Assembly: GCA_046542305.1 (NCBI GenBank)
Contig: JBKHBQ010000019.1
Span: forward strand, 1 to 25,581
Reading direction: 5' to 3'
Source of the DNA: JBKHBQ01 sp046542305
GTDB taxonomy: Bacteria > Bacteroidota > Bacteroidia > Bacteroidales > 4484-276
Length of the DNA stretch: 25,581 nt
Position 1 is the first letter of the stretch, and every line of letters starts with the position of its first letter. The position numbers were made by a program, and so were the translations under genes. Positions 15,217-22,916 of the stretch are shown one piece after another. The notes beneath the pieces were generated by a model, which was not told where the DNA came from, made no database searches, and was given only the letters and a program-made list of their open reading frames with translations.

Positions 15217-15948
15217 ATGAACAATAAGTCACAAGCAGAAATCGCATCGCTTAACGAGCGTTTCGAAAATGCTAAACCGCATGAAATGCTTGATTATTTC
15301 CTGAAATCCTACAAAGGAAAGATTGCCTTTTCGTCGAGCATGGGCGCCGAAGATCAGGTGCTTACCGAAATGATTGTCAGGATTGATCCGCAAGCCAGAA
15401 TATTCACACTCGATACCGGAAGGATGTTTCCCGAAACCTATGATGTAATCGAACGTACCAATGCACGCTACGGCATATCCATCGAAATTCTTTTTCCCGA
15501 CAGGGAGCAGGTTGAAAAGATGGTAAAGAAAAAGGGGGTGAACCTCTTTTACGAAAGCATCGAAAACCGGAAGCAATGCTGTTTTGTCCGTAAGATTGTT
15601 CCTTTGCGGCGGGCACTCGAAGGGATGGATGTATGGATCAGCGGGCTGCGCCGCGGGCAGTCGGTTACACGGCAGAATGTGCAGAAGGTGGAATGGGACG
15701 AAAGCTACGGCCTTATCAAGATCAATCCGTTGCTCGAGTGGGGTGAGGAGCAGATATGGGATTACATCCGGGAACGGAACATACCTTACAACCGGCTTCA
15801 CGACAAGGGATTCCCCAGCATAGGATGCCAGCCGTGCACACGTGCCGTGGGTCCCGGCGAAGATGTAAGAGCCGGCCGCTGGTGGTGGGAAAATCCGGTG
15901 AGCAAAGAGTGCGGACTGCATGTGAAAAACCATGATCTCAAAAACTAA
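15217..15948 (+). CDS. cysH: Adenylyl-sulfate (APS/PAPS) reductase
   Basis: A 243-aa reductase that converts activated sulfate to sulfite in assimilatory sulfate reduction, using thioredoxin or glutaredoxin; cytosolic. The N-terminal nucleotide-binding part shows IAFSSSMGAEDQVLTEM (35-51, the PP-loop-like SSS/GAED signature) and TLDTGRMFPETY (about 69-80). Cys121-Cys122 (KQCCFVRK) and Cys204-x-x-Cys207 (GCQPC) make up the ligand set of the [4Fe-4S] cluster, which marks the bacterial APS-reductase type, and KECGLH carries the catalytic C-terminal Cys232. SGLRRGQS (about 142-149) is the usual substrate loop. APS is therefore the likelier substrate than PAPS. No cysD/cysN or sulfite reductase is in the window. 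The UPF0316-type gene follows 41 bases later and may be co-transcribed. Confidence 0.94.
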   Translation: MNNKSQAEIASLNERFENAKPHEMLDYFLKSYKGKIAFSSSMGAEDQVLTEMIVRIDPQARIFTLDTGRMFPETYDVIERTNARYGISIEILFPDREQVEKMVKKKGVNLFYESIENRKQCCFVRKIVPLRRALEGMDVWISGLRRGQSVTRQNVQKVEWDESYGLIKINPLLEWGEEQIWDYIRERNIPYNRLHDKGFPSIGCQPCTRAVGPGEDVRAGRWWWENPVSKECGLHVKNHDLKN

Positions 15949-15989
15949 GCGGCCTCATTTACCGGCCGGAACCGAATAATACCGCCATT

Positions 15990-16592
15990 ATGATGAGCCT
16001 GGATTTTCTTGCCGTCGATTCGCCAATTTTTACCTGGGTCATTCTCCCGTTGCTTATTTTTCTGTCGCGAATTGCCGATCAGAGTATCGGCACCATGCGC
16101 CTGATCTTTGTTTCGAAGGGATACAAGTATTATGCGCCGTTGCTTGGATTCTTCGAGGTGATCATCTGGCTGATCGCCGTGGGGCAGATCTTTAAGCAAC
16201 TCGACAACGCCCTGTACTATGTAGCTTACGGCGCCGGATTTGCCGCCGGCAATTATGTGGGGATCATGCTCGAGGAGCGGATTTCGCTGGGAAATGTAGT
16301 GGTGCGGATCATTCCAAAAAAAGATACTTCCCTGCTCGTTGATTATCTGAAAGAAATGAACTACGGGCTCACCATCGTTGAGGCTACCGGAAGCCGTGGG
16401 CCGGTGCAGGTGATCTTCACTATCATTCCTCGAAAAAAGAGCAGGAAACTCATCGGGATCATCAACAGGTTCAATCCCAATGCGTTTTATACCATCGAAG
16501 AAGTGAGGAGTGTCAGCCACGGCTTTTATTCGAATGTTACCAATATCAGGACAGGCCCGCGGCTGCCGCAATTCTGGCGGAAATCGAAATAA
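15990..16592 (+). CDS. UPF0316/DUF2179-type membrane protein
   Basis: A 200-aa inner-membrane protein. Three hydrophobic segments are visible at about 13-33, 47-67 and 75-95, with the conserved-looking SRIADQSIGTMRLIFVSKG (26-44) after the first and YGAGFAAGNYVGIMLEERIS across the third. A cytosolic alpha/beta domain follows (about 100-185), with VVRIIPKKD, GSRGPVQVIFTIIPRKK and FYTIEEVRSVSHGF, as in UPF0316/YebE-like (DUF2179) proteins. The function of the family is unknown. Tandem ATGs lie at 15990 and 15993. It is probably transcribed from the cysH promoter; its stop lies 3 bases from that of the convergent methyltransferase gene. Confidence 0.85.
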   Translation: MMSLDFLAVDSPIFTWVILPLLIFLSRIADQSIGTMRLIFVSKGYKYYAPLLGFFEVIIWLIAVGQIFKQLDNALYYVAYGAGFAAGNYVGIMLEERISLGNVVVRIIPKKDTSLLVDYLKEMNYGLTIVEATGSRGPVQVIFTIIPRKKSRKLIGIINRFNPNAFYTIEEVRSVSHGFYSNVTNIRTGPRLPQFWRKSK

Positions 16593-16595
16593 GGG

Positions 16596-17408
16596 TTATT
16601 TTTTTTGCGCGGTTTTTTTTGCGACCTCATTCGACCAGTCGCAGCCGATAGCCGACAGGTATTCGGATCTGTTCCAGCTTTGCGCCACCGGTATTCGCTC
16701 CTGCATGCGCTCGAAGAAATATGTTTCCTTTCCTGCCTTTTCGATAAATTCCAGTCCGCAGGATCTGCAGATAGCCTTGATGGCTGCCGCATTGGGCACC
16801 CACCAGTTGGTGGGATCGCCTGAAAAGCTTTGTTCGATAAATGCCATCGACGGCCAGCCGTGCGACTCCAGCAGCCGGCGTTTGTTGAAGCTGAAGTCGG
16901 AAATGGAGGCATGTTCTTTTTTTTGCAACAGGCTCAGCGACTGGAAAACCAGGTGCGTTCCGATTTTTTCCGAAAGGATATCCATGGCCAGAAGCGGATA
17001 GCGCAGGTGATAAAATACACCCAGAAAAAGCACAATGTCGAATTGCCAGTCGGTTTTGGCAAGATCGTATACCTGCATCCGGTGAAAGGTGATCTGCTTC
17101 TGCAGGCCGAATTGCGCGGCCACCCATCGGGCCTGCTTCAGGTAATGGTCGTCGATGTCGATGGCGGTGACATGTGCATTGCGCCGTGCCATTTCAATGG
17201 AATAAAAGCCGGCATTGCAGCCGATATCCAGCACGGTTTTTCCACTCAAATCCTCAGGGATCAAATGTTTGATCTCTTCCCATTTATACGCCGGAAAATC
17301 ACCCAGGTTGTGTGCGGGCGCAGTTTGCGAGCCGTCGGGCAGGTGAATGTTGTGAAACCACGGCTTCATCCCTTCGATCTGCTTTTGCATCTTCTCCCTT
17401 TGCGCCAT
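16596..17408 (-). CDS. CmoB-like SAM-dependent methyltransferase
   Basis: A 270-aa class-I methyltransferase, the last gene of the glycan operon. The N-terminal lead-in WFHNIHLPDGSQTAP (17-31) and FPAYKWEEIKHLIP (38-51) resembles the tRNA-wobble enzyme CmoB. Motif I is TVLDIGCNAGFYSIEMARR (58-76), the ribose-binding acid is in TAIDID (81-86), and motif IV is IVLFLGVFYHLRYPLLAM (125-142). True CmoB has about 320 residues and acts with CmoA; here the setting among glycosyltransferases suggests methylation or carboxymethylation of a sugar or of an aglycone. I recall TIGRFAMs describing a CmoB-related family in glycosyltransferase neighbourhoods (TIGR04290, from memory, unchecked). The ATG at 17408 lies 38 bases after the preceding stop. 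A C-terminal lysine-rich tail is encoded by A-tracts. Confidence 0.88.
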   Translation of the reverse strand: MAQREKMQKQIEGMKPWFHNIHLPDGSQTAPAHNLGDFPAYKWEEIKHLIPEDLSGKTVLDIGCNAGFYSIEMARRNAHVTAIDIDDHYLKQARWVAAQFGLQKQITFHRMQVYDLAKTDWQFDIVLFLGVFYHLRYPLLAMDILSEKIGTHLVFQSLSLLQKKEHASISDFSFNKRRLLESHGWPSMAFIEQSFSGDPTNWWVPNAAAIKAICRSCGLEFIEKAGKETYFFERMQERIPVAQSWNRSEYLSAIGCDWSNEVAKKTAQKK

Positions 17409-17446
17409 GCGTAATCCTTTCCGTTTTATCCTTGAACTGTCATCTG

Positions 17447-18520
17447 TTACCTAACCGTATCCGCTGCGAGTTTCGATACATACCGTTCTATTTCCAGCGC
17501 ACGGTGTTCGCCGGTATGCAACTCGAGCACTTTTTTTCTTGCTTTTTCAGCGAGTTCGCTGCGCTGTGCCGAGGTAAAATCCTTCAGGTAGTGCAGGGTG
17601 TCCACCGGAGTTGCAGAGATCAGTATTTCGTGTCCGATTTTAAAAAAACTGTCGAGTCCTTCCCAGTAGTCGCTGATGATGGGGGTGCCACATGCCGCGG
17701 CTTCAAACAGCCGGACGCTTGGTGAGTATCCCGCTTGGATCATATCCTTGCGGGTGATGTTGAGGGTGAAGCGCTGGCGGTTGTAAAACTCGCGGTGAGC
17801 CGGTGGCGAAAGGTGGTCTATCCTTTCTACGTTTTGTGGCCAGATGATGCTGTCAGGATATCCGGGACCCGCCACCACAAACCTGCCCATTGGCCATCCT
17901 GCGGCTGCACGGGTGAGCAGATCGTCGAGCGGCGGCTGACGATCGGGGCTGTATGTGCCCAGGTAGCCCAAATCCCACTTCAGGGGCAGATCTTCGGGGT
18001 AATAAAGATCGGGATCCACCGAGCAGTAAAGCGGCTCACTATGCGGCGAACCGTATTTGCTCATAAAAATGTCGGGCACTTCACCGCCGGCAAAGGTCAG
18101 GTAAAGGTCATAATGCGGGATCAGGTCGGGATGCAGGTACTCGTAATCCTTATTGTCGAGTTTTGTCATGGTGACCGGGGTATCGATGTCGTAAAATGCG
18201 GTGATACCTCCGGCAGTATCGGTGACCCATTTTCCTACTTCAACGCCTTCGGGGACATACGATCCTACCACCACCAGGTCGGCTTCAGCCACTTTTTCTC
18301 TGAATTCTGATTTAAGTTGCTCAAGTGACTGATACAGGAAAATATTGCAATAACCGGCGGATTTCATATCGCGCTGACTGGCATACCACGGCACATCCCT
18401 TTCCAGAAAGTCCACCTGGTGTCCACGCCGGTGGAGGCCTTTTACAAGGCTCCTGAAGGTGGTGGCATGGCCGTTTCCCCACGACGATGTGATCGATAAT
18501 CCAATAATAACAATCTTCAT
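17447..18520 (-). CDS. CgeB-type glycosyltransferase (copy 1)
   Basis: A 357-aa GT-B-fold glycosyltransferase of the CgeB/DUF3880 type; cytosolic, presumably moving a sugar from a nucleotide-sugar to a growing glycan. The N-domain begins KIVIIGLSITSSWGNGHATT (2-21), followed by FLERDVPWY and AFYDIDTPVTM. The C-domain shows WDLGYLGTYSPDRQ, FVVAGPGYP, LNITRKDMIQAGYSPSVRLF and EAAACGTPIISDYWEGLDSF, the last being the donor-binding acidic-Gly region. Donor and acceptor are not readable. It overlaps the next upstream gene by 4 bases (ATGA) and is 38 bases from the methyltransferase. Of the other two copies, its layout is closest to copy 2. The start ATG at 18520 directly precedes the first beta strand. 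Confidence 0.88.
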   Translation of the reverse strand: MKIVIIGLSITSSWGNGHATTFRSLVKGLHRRGHQVDFLERDVPWYASQRDMKSAGYCNIFLYQSLEQLKSEFREKVAEADLVVVGSYVPEGVEVGKWVTDTAGGITAFYDIDTPVTMTKLDNKDYEYLHPDLIPHYDLYLTFAGGEVPDIFMSKYGSPHSEPLYCSVDPDLYYPEDLPLKWDLGYLGTYSPDRQPPLDDLLTRAAAGWPMGRFVVAGPGYPDSIIWPQNVERIDHLSPPAHREFYNRQRFTLNITRKDMIQAGYSPSVRLFEAAACGTPIISDYWEGLDSFFKIGHEILISATPVDTLHYLKDFTSAQRSELAEKARKKVLELHTGEHRALEIERYVSKLAADTVR

Positions 18521-19647
18521 ATTCCGTAGCTTTTGGGTTTCAACATGCTGTGATTCGTAGTTTCGCCCATTCCGGTAAGGATGCTGCTGAGCAGTTTTGC
18601 CCGGTTTCGGTAGGTATGTTTTTCGAGTACCTTCGCCAGTGCGGCCTTACCTGTACTGCGTATCTGTTGCGTGTCGAGCTTTTCCAGTAAATTTTTCACA
18701 TCCCTGCCATCCGAGGCTACCCATATTTCTTTTTCCGGCTCAAAAAATGCATCAATCCCTTCCCAGAAATCTGTGATGATGCAGGCCCCTGCGCCTGCGG
18801 CTTCAAATACGCGGGTAGCCGGCGAAAAACCATAGCTGGCCATGCTTTGCCTGCTGATATTAAGCACCACCCCTGGGGATGTGTTAAAGGCATTGTGCTG
18901 ATGGGTATATACATGGCCTGTGTAGCGGATGTTTTCGGGGAGTTTCACCTTGTCCCATCCGCTGCCTCCGAGCAGGAAAGACCGGTTGGGCATTTCTGCG
19001 GCCACCTGCACAAAAAATTCCATCACACGTTCTTCGCGGTCGGGGAGGCGGTTTCCGAGGAAAGCCATATCGCAGCGGAATTTATCTTCCGGCGGCACCG
19101 GATAATGCGTTTCGGGGTCGAGGGCGTTATAAACCGGAATACATTCCCGTGCGCCGAGCGAGTGGTAAGCTTCCACCACGCGCGGGCCTCCGCCATAGGT
19201 GAGGATACAATCGTACTCCGGGATCAAATCCCTGAACAGTGAGTCAGGGTTGTTGAATACGCCGTCGAGTGTTGCCGGTGCATCCACATCCCAGAAAATG
19301 GTTTTCTGATGCGGTTTTCTTACCCTGAGCAGGGCGGCTTCCAAAAAATCGTCGAACACGCCCACGCCGCTGGCCTTGATCAGGATATCGGCTTCGCGTG
19401 CCTGGTCCACCGCATCTTCCACAGCATTGGGGTCGTTGGCATAAACTACCGAAGTGGCCCACGGCGGATCGGGCAGATCGCGGTGTTTCTGTCGATCGAA
19501 GGCATCGGGTTCGTAAAAGGTGATGTGATAGCCCAGCCGGTGGAGGTATTTGATGATCCCCCGATAATAGGTTGCTGCTCCATTCCAGTATGCCGAAGTC
19601 AGGCTGGAGCCGAAGAATGCGATTTTAGGTTTTTTTTTCTGAATCAT
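18517..19647 (-). CDS. CgeB-type glycosyltransferase (copy 2)
   Basis: A 376-aa GT-B-fold protein parallel to copy 1: KIAFFGSSLTSAYWNGAATY at the front, FYEPDAFDRQ, then TIFWDVDAPATLD, AFLGNRLPDREERV, FLLGGSGWDKV, LNISRQSMASYGFSPATRVF and EAAGAGACIITDFWEGIDAFF. The shared blocks (S-x-x-x-x-WNG, D-x-D-x-P, GxLxDR, LNI-R--M---G-SP--R-FEAA) show descent from a common ancestor by duplication. It differs from copy 1 enough to suggest a different donor or acceptor. It is translationally coupled to copy 1 through an ATGA overlap and lies 19 bases after copy 3. No signal peptide or membrane segment is present. The specific reaction is unknown. Confidence 0.87.
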   Translation of the reverse strand: MIQKKKPKIAFFGSSLTSAYWNGAATYYRGIIKYLHRLGYHITFYEPDAFDRQKHRDLPDPPWATSVVYANDPNAVEDAVDQAREADILIKASGVGVFDDFLEAALLRVRKPHQKTIFWDVDAPATLDGVFNNPDSLFRDLIPEYDCILTYGGGPRVVEAYHSLGARECIPVYNALDPETHYPVPPEDKFRCDMAFLGNRLPDREERVMEFFVQVAAEMPNRSFLLGGSGWDKVKLPENIRYTGHVYTHQHNAFNTSPGVVLNISRQSMASYGFSPATRVFEAAGAGACIITDFWEGIDAFFEPEKEIWVASDGRDVKNLLEKLDTQQIRSTGKAALAKVLEKHTYRNRAKLLSSILTGMGETTNHSMLKPKSYGI

Positions 19648-19666
19648 AGTTGTTTTTTATTTTGGA

Positions 19667-20776
19667 TTATGCTGCTGTTTTTTTCTTTTTTACCTGGTTG
19701 ATGATATCCAGCAACTGCGTCACCCGGTGATCGCAGCTATGCCGGTTGCGTATGGCCTGTTGCCCGTTGTGGATCAGTTCTTTTCGGAACTGCTTGTCAT
19801 TGAGGATGCGGTTGATGTTGGATTTCATTTCTTCGCCATTCCGGGCCACCAGGTAATCCTTGCCTGGGGTGAACAGGTTTTCCGAATCCTCCCACCATGA
19901 ACATGCCAGGGGGATGCCTGAAGCCAGCGCTTCGAAGGGCCGGATGGTAGGAATACCGGGCAGATTCTTAACATAGGGCCTCCGCGGAACGTGTACGGTT
20001 AAACGGAACCTGGAAAATACCTCGGGAACTTTCCGGTTGGGAAGCCATCCCCGGTATTCAATGCCGTTCTTTTCGAGCATCCGCACTGCATTTTCAGGAT
20101 ATTGCACACCATAAAACACTGCTTTGAGGTTGAGTTCCTTTACCGGCTCGATGATAAACTCGCGCAGTTCTTCGGTACGTTCATTGTCGCCCCAGTTGCC
20201 AATCCACACCAGGTCGCCCTGCCACGGCTTCGTGCTTTTCCTCGGATAAAAGCAGCTCACATCAGCGGCTTCATGCCAGGTGAATACCCGGCGCGACCAT
20301 TGATTGGATTTGTATATATTGCTGATCACTTCGCCAAAGGCCAGCACGCCGTCATAGTTTTTCAGATCGTACCTGGCCATGGCCTGAGGATTGGTAACTG
20401 AGCGGTGGTGCGTGTCGTGGAAGAAAAGTGAAAAATGGTCGTTCACCGCCCGGTAGTCGCCGATGTTTTTTACAAGCTTTGGTGAATTCCATTCGTGAAC
20501 GATCACCACATCTGCATCACTCAGTTGCTTTTCGGGCGTGAAATAATCGATATTATAAAAACGCGGCGTCAGCTCCGGAAAATCCCTTCCGAAATCACTG
20601 ATCACCCTGAAGCTTCGTTCCTTCATCAGTTGATTGAGGCTCCAACCATTGGATGGCTCATACACGATCACTTCGTGATTCTGTTTGAGAAGCGACCGTA
20701 CAATGCCTCTGAGGAAATGAGCATTGCCATGGTTCCAGTCGGAAATAATCGAATGATAAAAAAGATATATTTTCAT
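19667..20776 (-). CDS. CgeB-like glycosyltransferase (copy 3)
   Basis: A 369-aa GT-B-fold protein, the most diverged of the three. The front reads KIYLFYHSIISDWNHGNAHF, then VIVYEPSNGWSL, VVIVHEWNS, LFFHDTHHRS, DLVWIGNWGDNERT, FYGVQYP, GWLPNRKVPEVFSRFRLTVH and IRPFEALASGIPLACSWWEDSENLF. The order of blocks matches copies 1 and 2, with FFHDTHH replacing D-x-D-x-P and GNWGD replacing GxLxDR. It is probably a sugar transferase of the same assembly line with another donor. The tail is lysine-rich (VKKKKTAA). Its ATG (20776) overlaps the stop of the GT4 gene by 4 bases. Donor and acceptor are unknown. Confidence 0.83.
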   Translation of the reverse strand: MKIYLFYHSIISDWNHGNAHFLRGIVRSLLKQNHEVIVYEPSNGWSLNQLMKERSFRVISDFGRDFPELTPRFYNIDYFTPEKQLSDADVVIVHEWNSPKLVKNIGDYRAVNDHFSLFFHDTHHRSVTNPQAMARYDLKNYDGVLAFGEVISNIYKSNQWSRRVFTWHEAADVSCFYPRKSTKPWQGDLVWIGNWGDNERTEELREFIIEPVKELNLKAVFYGVQYPENAVRMLEKNGIEYRGWLPNRKVPEVFSRFRLTVHVPRRPYVKNLPGIPTIRPFEALASGIPLACSWWEDSENLFTPGKDYLVARNGEEMKSNINRILNDKQFRKELIHNGQQAIRNRHSCDHRVTQLLDIINQVKKKKTAA

Positions 20777-21876
20777 ACAGTTTTAAAGTTAAGATTTCTA
20801 TTCGGGATATTATCAGCAGGCATGTTCAGCATGTTGCGATAGAGTACTGCATAGTAACCGGCCATTCTTTCGATGCGGTAGCGGGCATGGGCACGCTTGA
20901 ATGCATTGGAAGCAAAGGCATGAAGAGCTTCCTCATCAGCCATCAGCTGATTGACGGCTGAAGCCAGTGCGGAAGCATCGTCAGGATCGACATAGGTCAT
21001 ATCTTCCTCCCAGATCTCATTTAAGGAATCCACATCACCTCCAATCAGTGCGCAACCCGAAAAAGCGGCTTCCACGAAGGTATAGCCAAAAGGCTCGTAC
21101 TTAACGGGCAGAGCGTAAACAGCCGCCCCGGCAAGGTAAACCGCGATTTCGGCCGTGGATAACTGCCCGGTGAAATGCACGTTGGAAGGAACGGTGTCGG
21201 AATCCACATCCCGGTTGTCGCCTGCAATATAAATAGGATAATCGATGCGGGGAGCTGCTTCGAGAAGCAATCTACAGTTTTTGGCTTCATCCCACAGCCT
21301 GCCCATGCTGAAAATGAATTTTTCTTTCGGTGCCGGAAAGAAGGTTTCGCTGTCGCGTCCGTTGTAGATCACGGTTTGATGTAAAAACGGCCCGTAGTAT
21401 TCTTCGGCGGCATGCATCATTGCGTTGCTGGGGGCAGAAATATGACGGGCAGCCTGAATGCCTGTTTTCACTTTTTTCCTGTAGGTGTCCCATTCTGCCG
21501 GTGCCGGTTCATGTTTTACCGCCTGCCACCAGCTCAGCACATCCGAATGAATGGTCATGAGCACTGGCGCTTTCCACCTATACCTGCCGAATGTGTAGGC
21601 ATTGAGGTGGACCAGATTGGGGCGTATCTTCTCCTGCAGACCCATCAGCCATTTTCCTGCCGCCTCGATGTCATCCCAGGGATCGGGCATCCATTCCTGT
21701 TTAAACCTCCCGAAATGGTATTCGATACCTTCGATTTGCAGGACCTGCTTTTCAGTGAGCGGCTCACCCATAATGGCGAGCACCACCTCTATTCCGGCTT
21801 TCTTCAGGTCACGGGCCAGATCTACGGCAAATGTCCAGACGCCGCCGATGTTGTCGGTTGTCATTAGTATTTTCAT
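20773..21876 (-). CDS. GT4-family glycosyltransferase
   Basis: A 367-aa retaining GT-B glycosyltransferase of CAZy family 4 type. The N-domain starts KILMTTDNIGGVWTFAVDLA, the Gly-Gly-x-W acceptor/donor loop. Other blocks are LVHLNAYTFGRYRW, TIHSDVLSWW, ISAPSNAMM, IYNGRDSETFFP, FSMGRLWDEAKN, IAGDNRD and VHFTGQLSTAEIA. The donor-binding EX7E motif is EPFGYTFVE, in PVKYEPFGYTFVEAAFSGCALIGGD. It is a cytosolic enzyme that adds a sugar from a nucleotide donor. It overlaps both the Gfo/Idh/MocA gene upstream and copy 3 downstream by 4 bases, so the three are translated together. Unlike the three CgeB-type enzymes it belongs to the classical GT4 group and may start the chain. Confidence 0.92.
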   Translation of the reverse strand: MKILMTTDNIGGVWTFAVDLARDLKKAGIEVVLAIMGEPLTEKQVLQIEGIEYHFGRFKQEWMPDPWDDIEAAGKWLMGLQEKIRPNLVHLNAYTFGRYRWKAPVLMTIHSDVLSWWQAVKHEPAPAEWDTYRKKVKTGIQAARHISAPSNAMMHAAEEYYGPFLHQTVIYNGRDSETFFPAPKEKFIFSMGRLWDEAKNCRLLLEAAPRIDYPIYIAGDNRDVDSDTVPSNVHFTGQLSTAEIAVYLAGAAVYALPVKYEPFGYTFVEAAFSGCALIGGDVDSLNEIWEEDMTYVDPDDASALASAVNQLMADEEALHAFASNAFKRAHARYRIERMAGYYAVLYRNMLNMPADNIPNRNLNFKTV

Positions 21877-22907
21877 TGTGTCCTTTTTAACGGGGAATCA
21901 TAAATCCGGTCGATTACTGCGGCCACCTTCAGATAATCCAGGATTTCAGTGTTAAAGCTTTTGTCGGTTTGCAGGCGTCGTGCCCAACTGGCAAGTGCGC
22001 GCCCTCCCCAGTCGTCAGGAGGCTGGCTGAGCATGTCGTATTGGGTGCCGCGGCACAGGCGCGTTTCGAAATTGAAAAACGAGCCTCCTGTATTTGTAAA
22101 TATTGCCGAAGCCTGTTCACCGTAGAATGCAGCTTTGATTTCCGCATCCTTGCCCAGCGGGAGGTTCCAGCTACAGCTTAAGTTGATGCTGCTGCCATCT
22201 CCGGTAATCAATTGTGCAGTAACGTAATCTTCGCTTTCCTTTTGGGGATTTGCAATTGTGCGTCCACCTGAAAACAAGCCGGATTGCACATGGCTGATTT
22301 CGGGATAATCCATGATCCACATTGCCAGATCCAACAGATGAATACCCAGGTCGATCAGGCAACCTCCGCCGGCCAGTTCAGGATTGTAAAACCAATCCTT
22401 GTCGGGGCCGTAGGCATTGTGAAAAACCAGGTCGGCGGCGAAAATGTGCCCAAGCTGCTTTTGCTGAACAGCCTGAAAAACCTGCTGAATGCCGTGTGTA
22501 AAGCGGTATGACATATCCACGCCCAGCAGGCAGTTGTTTCGTTGTGCGGCCTCAATCACCTGGCGGCTTTCCCCGGCGGTGCGTGCCAGAGGTTTCTGGC
22601 AGAACACCGGGATGCCATGTTCGAGTGCCGTGATGCTTTGGAGTGCATGCAATGCGCTGGGGGTGGCAATGACGATGCCATCGGGACGGCTTTCGACAAC
22701 TTCTTCGAATGTGCGGCTGATGTCCGCGGTGCCGGCCATGCCGGCTGCCTTTTCTGCATTTTCGCGCGAAATGTCCATCACTGAGCTCACCTGGCATAAG
22801 CCGGCATCCAGCAGCCATTGCATCCTGTTGATGCCGATCCAGCCGGTACCTACAAATGCAAGTCTGGGAATGGTTTTGTTTTCTATGTTTAACGTTTCCT
22901 GTTTCAT
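21873..22907 (-). CDS. Gfo/Idh/MocA-family oxidoreductase
   Basis: A 344-aa NAD(P)-dependent sugar or cyclitol oxidoreductase. The Rossmann motif is GTGWIG (20-25). The usual EKP motif appears as CQKP (103-106), keeping Lys105 but with Gln in place of Glu. The active-site helix GGGCLIDLGIHLLDLAMW holds Asp186, His190 and Asp193. The C-terminal beta-sheet domain follows (VTAQLITGDGSSINLSCSW). Members oxidise or reduce a hydroxyl or keto group of a sugar, nucleotide-sugar or inositol. Here it is coupled by ATGA to the GT4 gene and lies 9 bases after the zinc-type dehydrogenase, which suggests that the two redox enzymes act on the same sugar. The start ATG at 22907 gives a 14-residue lead before the Rossmann fold. 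The exact substrate is unknown. Confidence 0.92.
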   Translation of the reverse strand: MKQETLNIENKTIPRLAFVGTGWIGINRMQWLLDAGLCQVSSVMDISRENAEKAAGMAGTADISRTFEEVVESRPDGIVIATPSALHALQSITALEHGIPVFCQKPLARTAGESRQVIEAAQRNNCLLGVDMSYRFTHGIQQVFQAVQQKQLGHIFAADLVFHNAYGPDKDWFYNPELAGGGCLIDLGIHLLDLAMWIMDYPEISHVQSGLFSGGRTIANPQKESEDYVTAQLITGDGSSINLSCSWNLPLGKDAEIKAAFYGEQASAIFTNTGGSFFNFETRLCRGTQYDMLSQPPDDWGGRALASWARRLQTDKSFNTEILDYLKVAAVIDRIYDSPLKRTQ

Positions 22908-22916
22908 ATATGCTGA

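Noticed and set aside
15229..15933. A 234-codon minus-strand frame inside cysH
   Set aside because: Antisense to a gene with a full set of catalytic and Fe-S cysteines.
16593..16622. Direct repeat TTTTTTTTGCG near the end of the methyltransferase gene
   Set aside because: It is explained by lysine codons (AAA) at the C-terminus of the minus-strand protein and the adjoining stop; no second function is needed.
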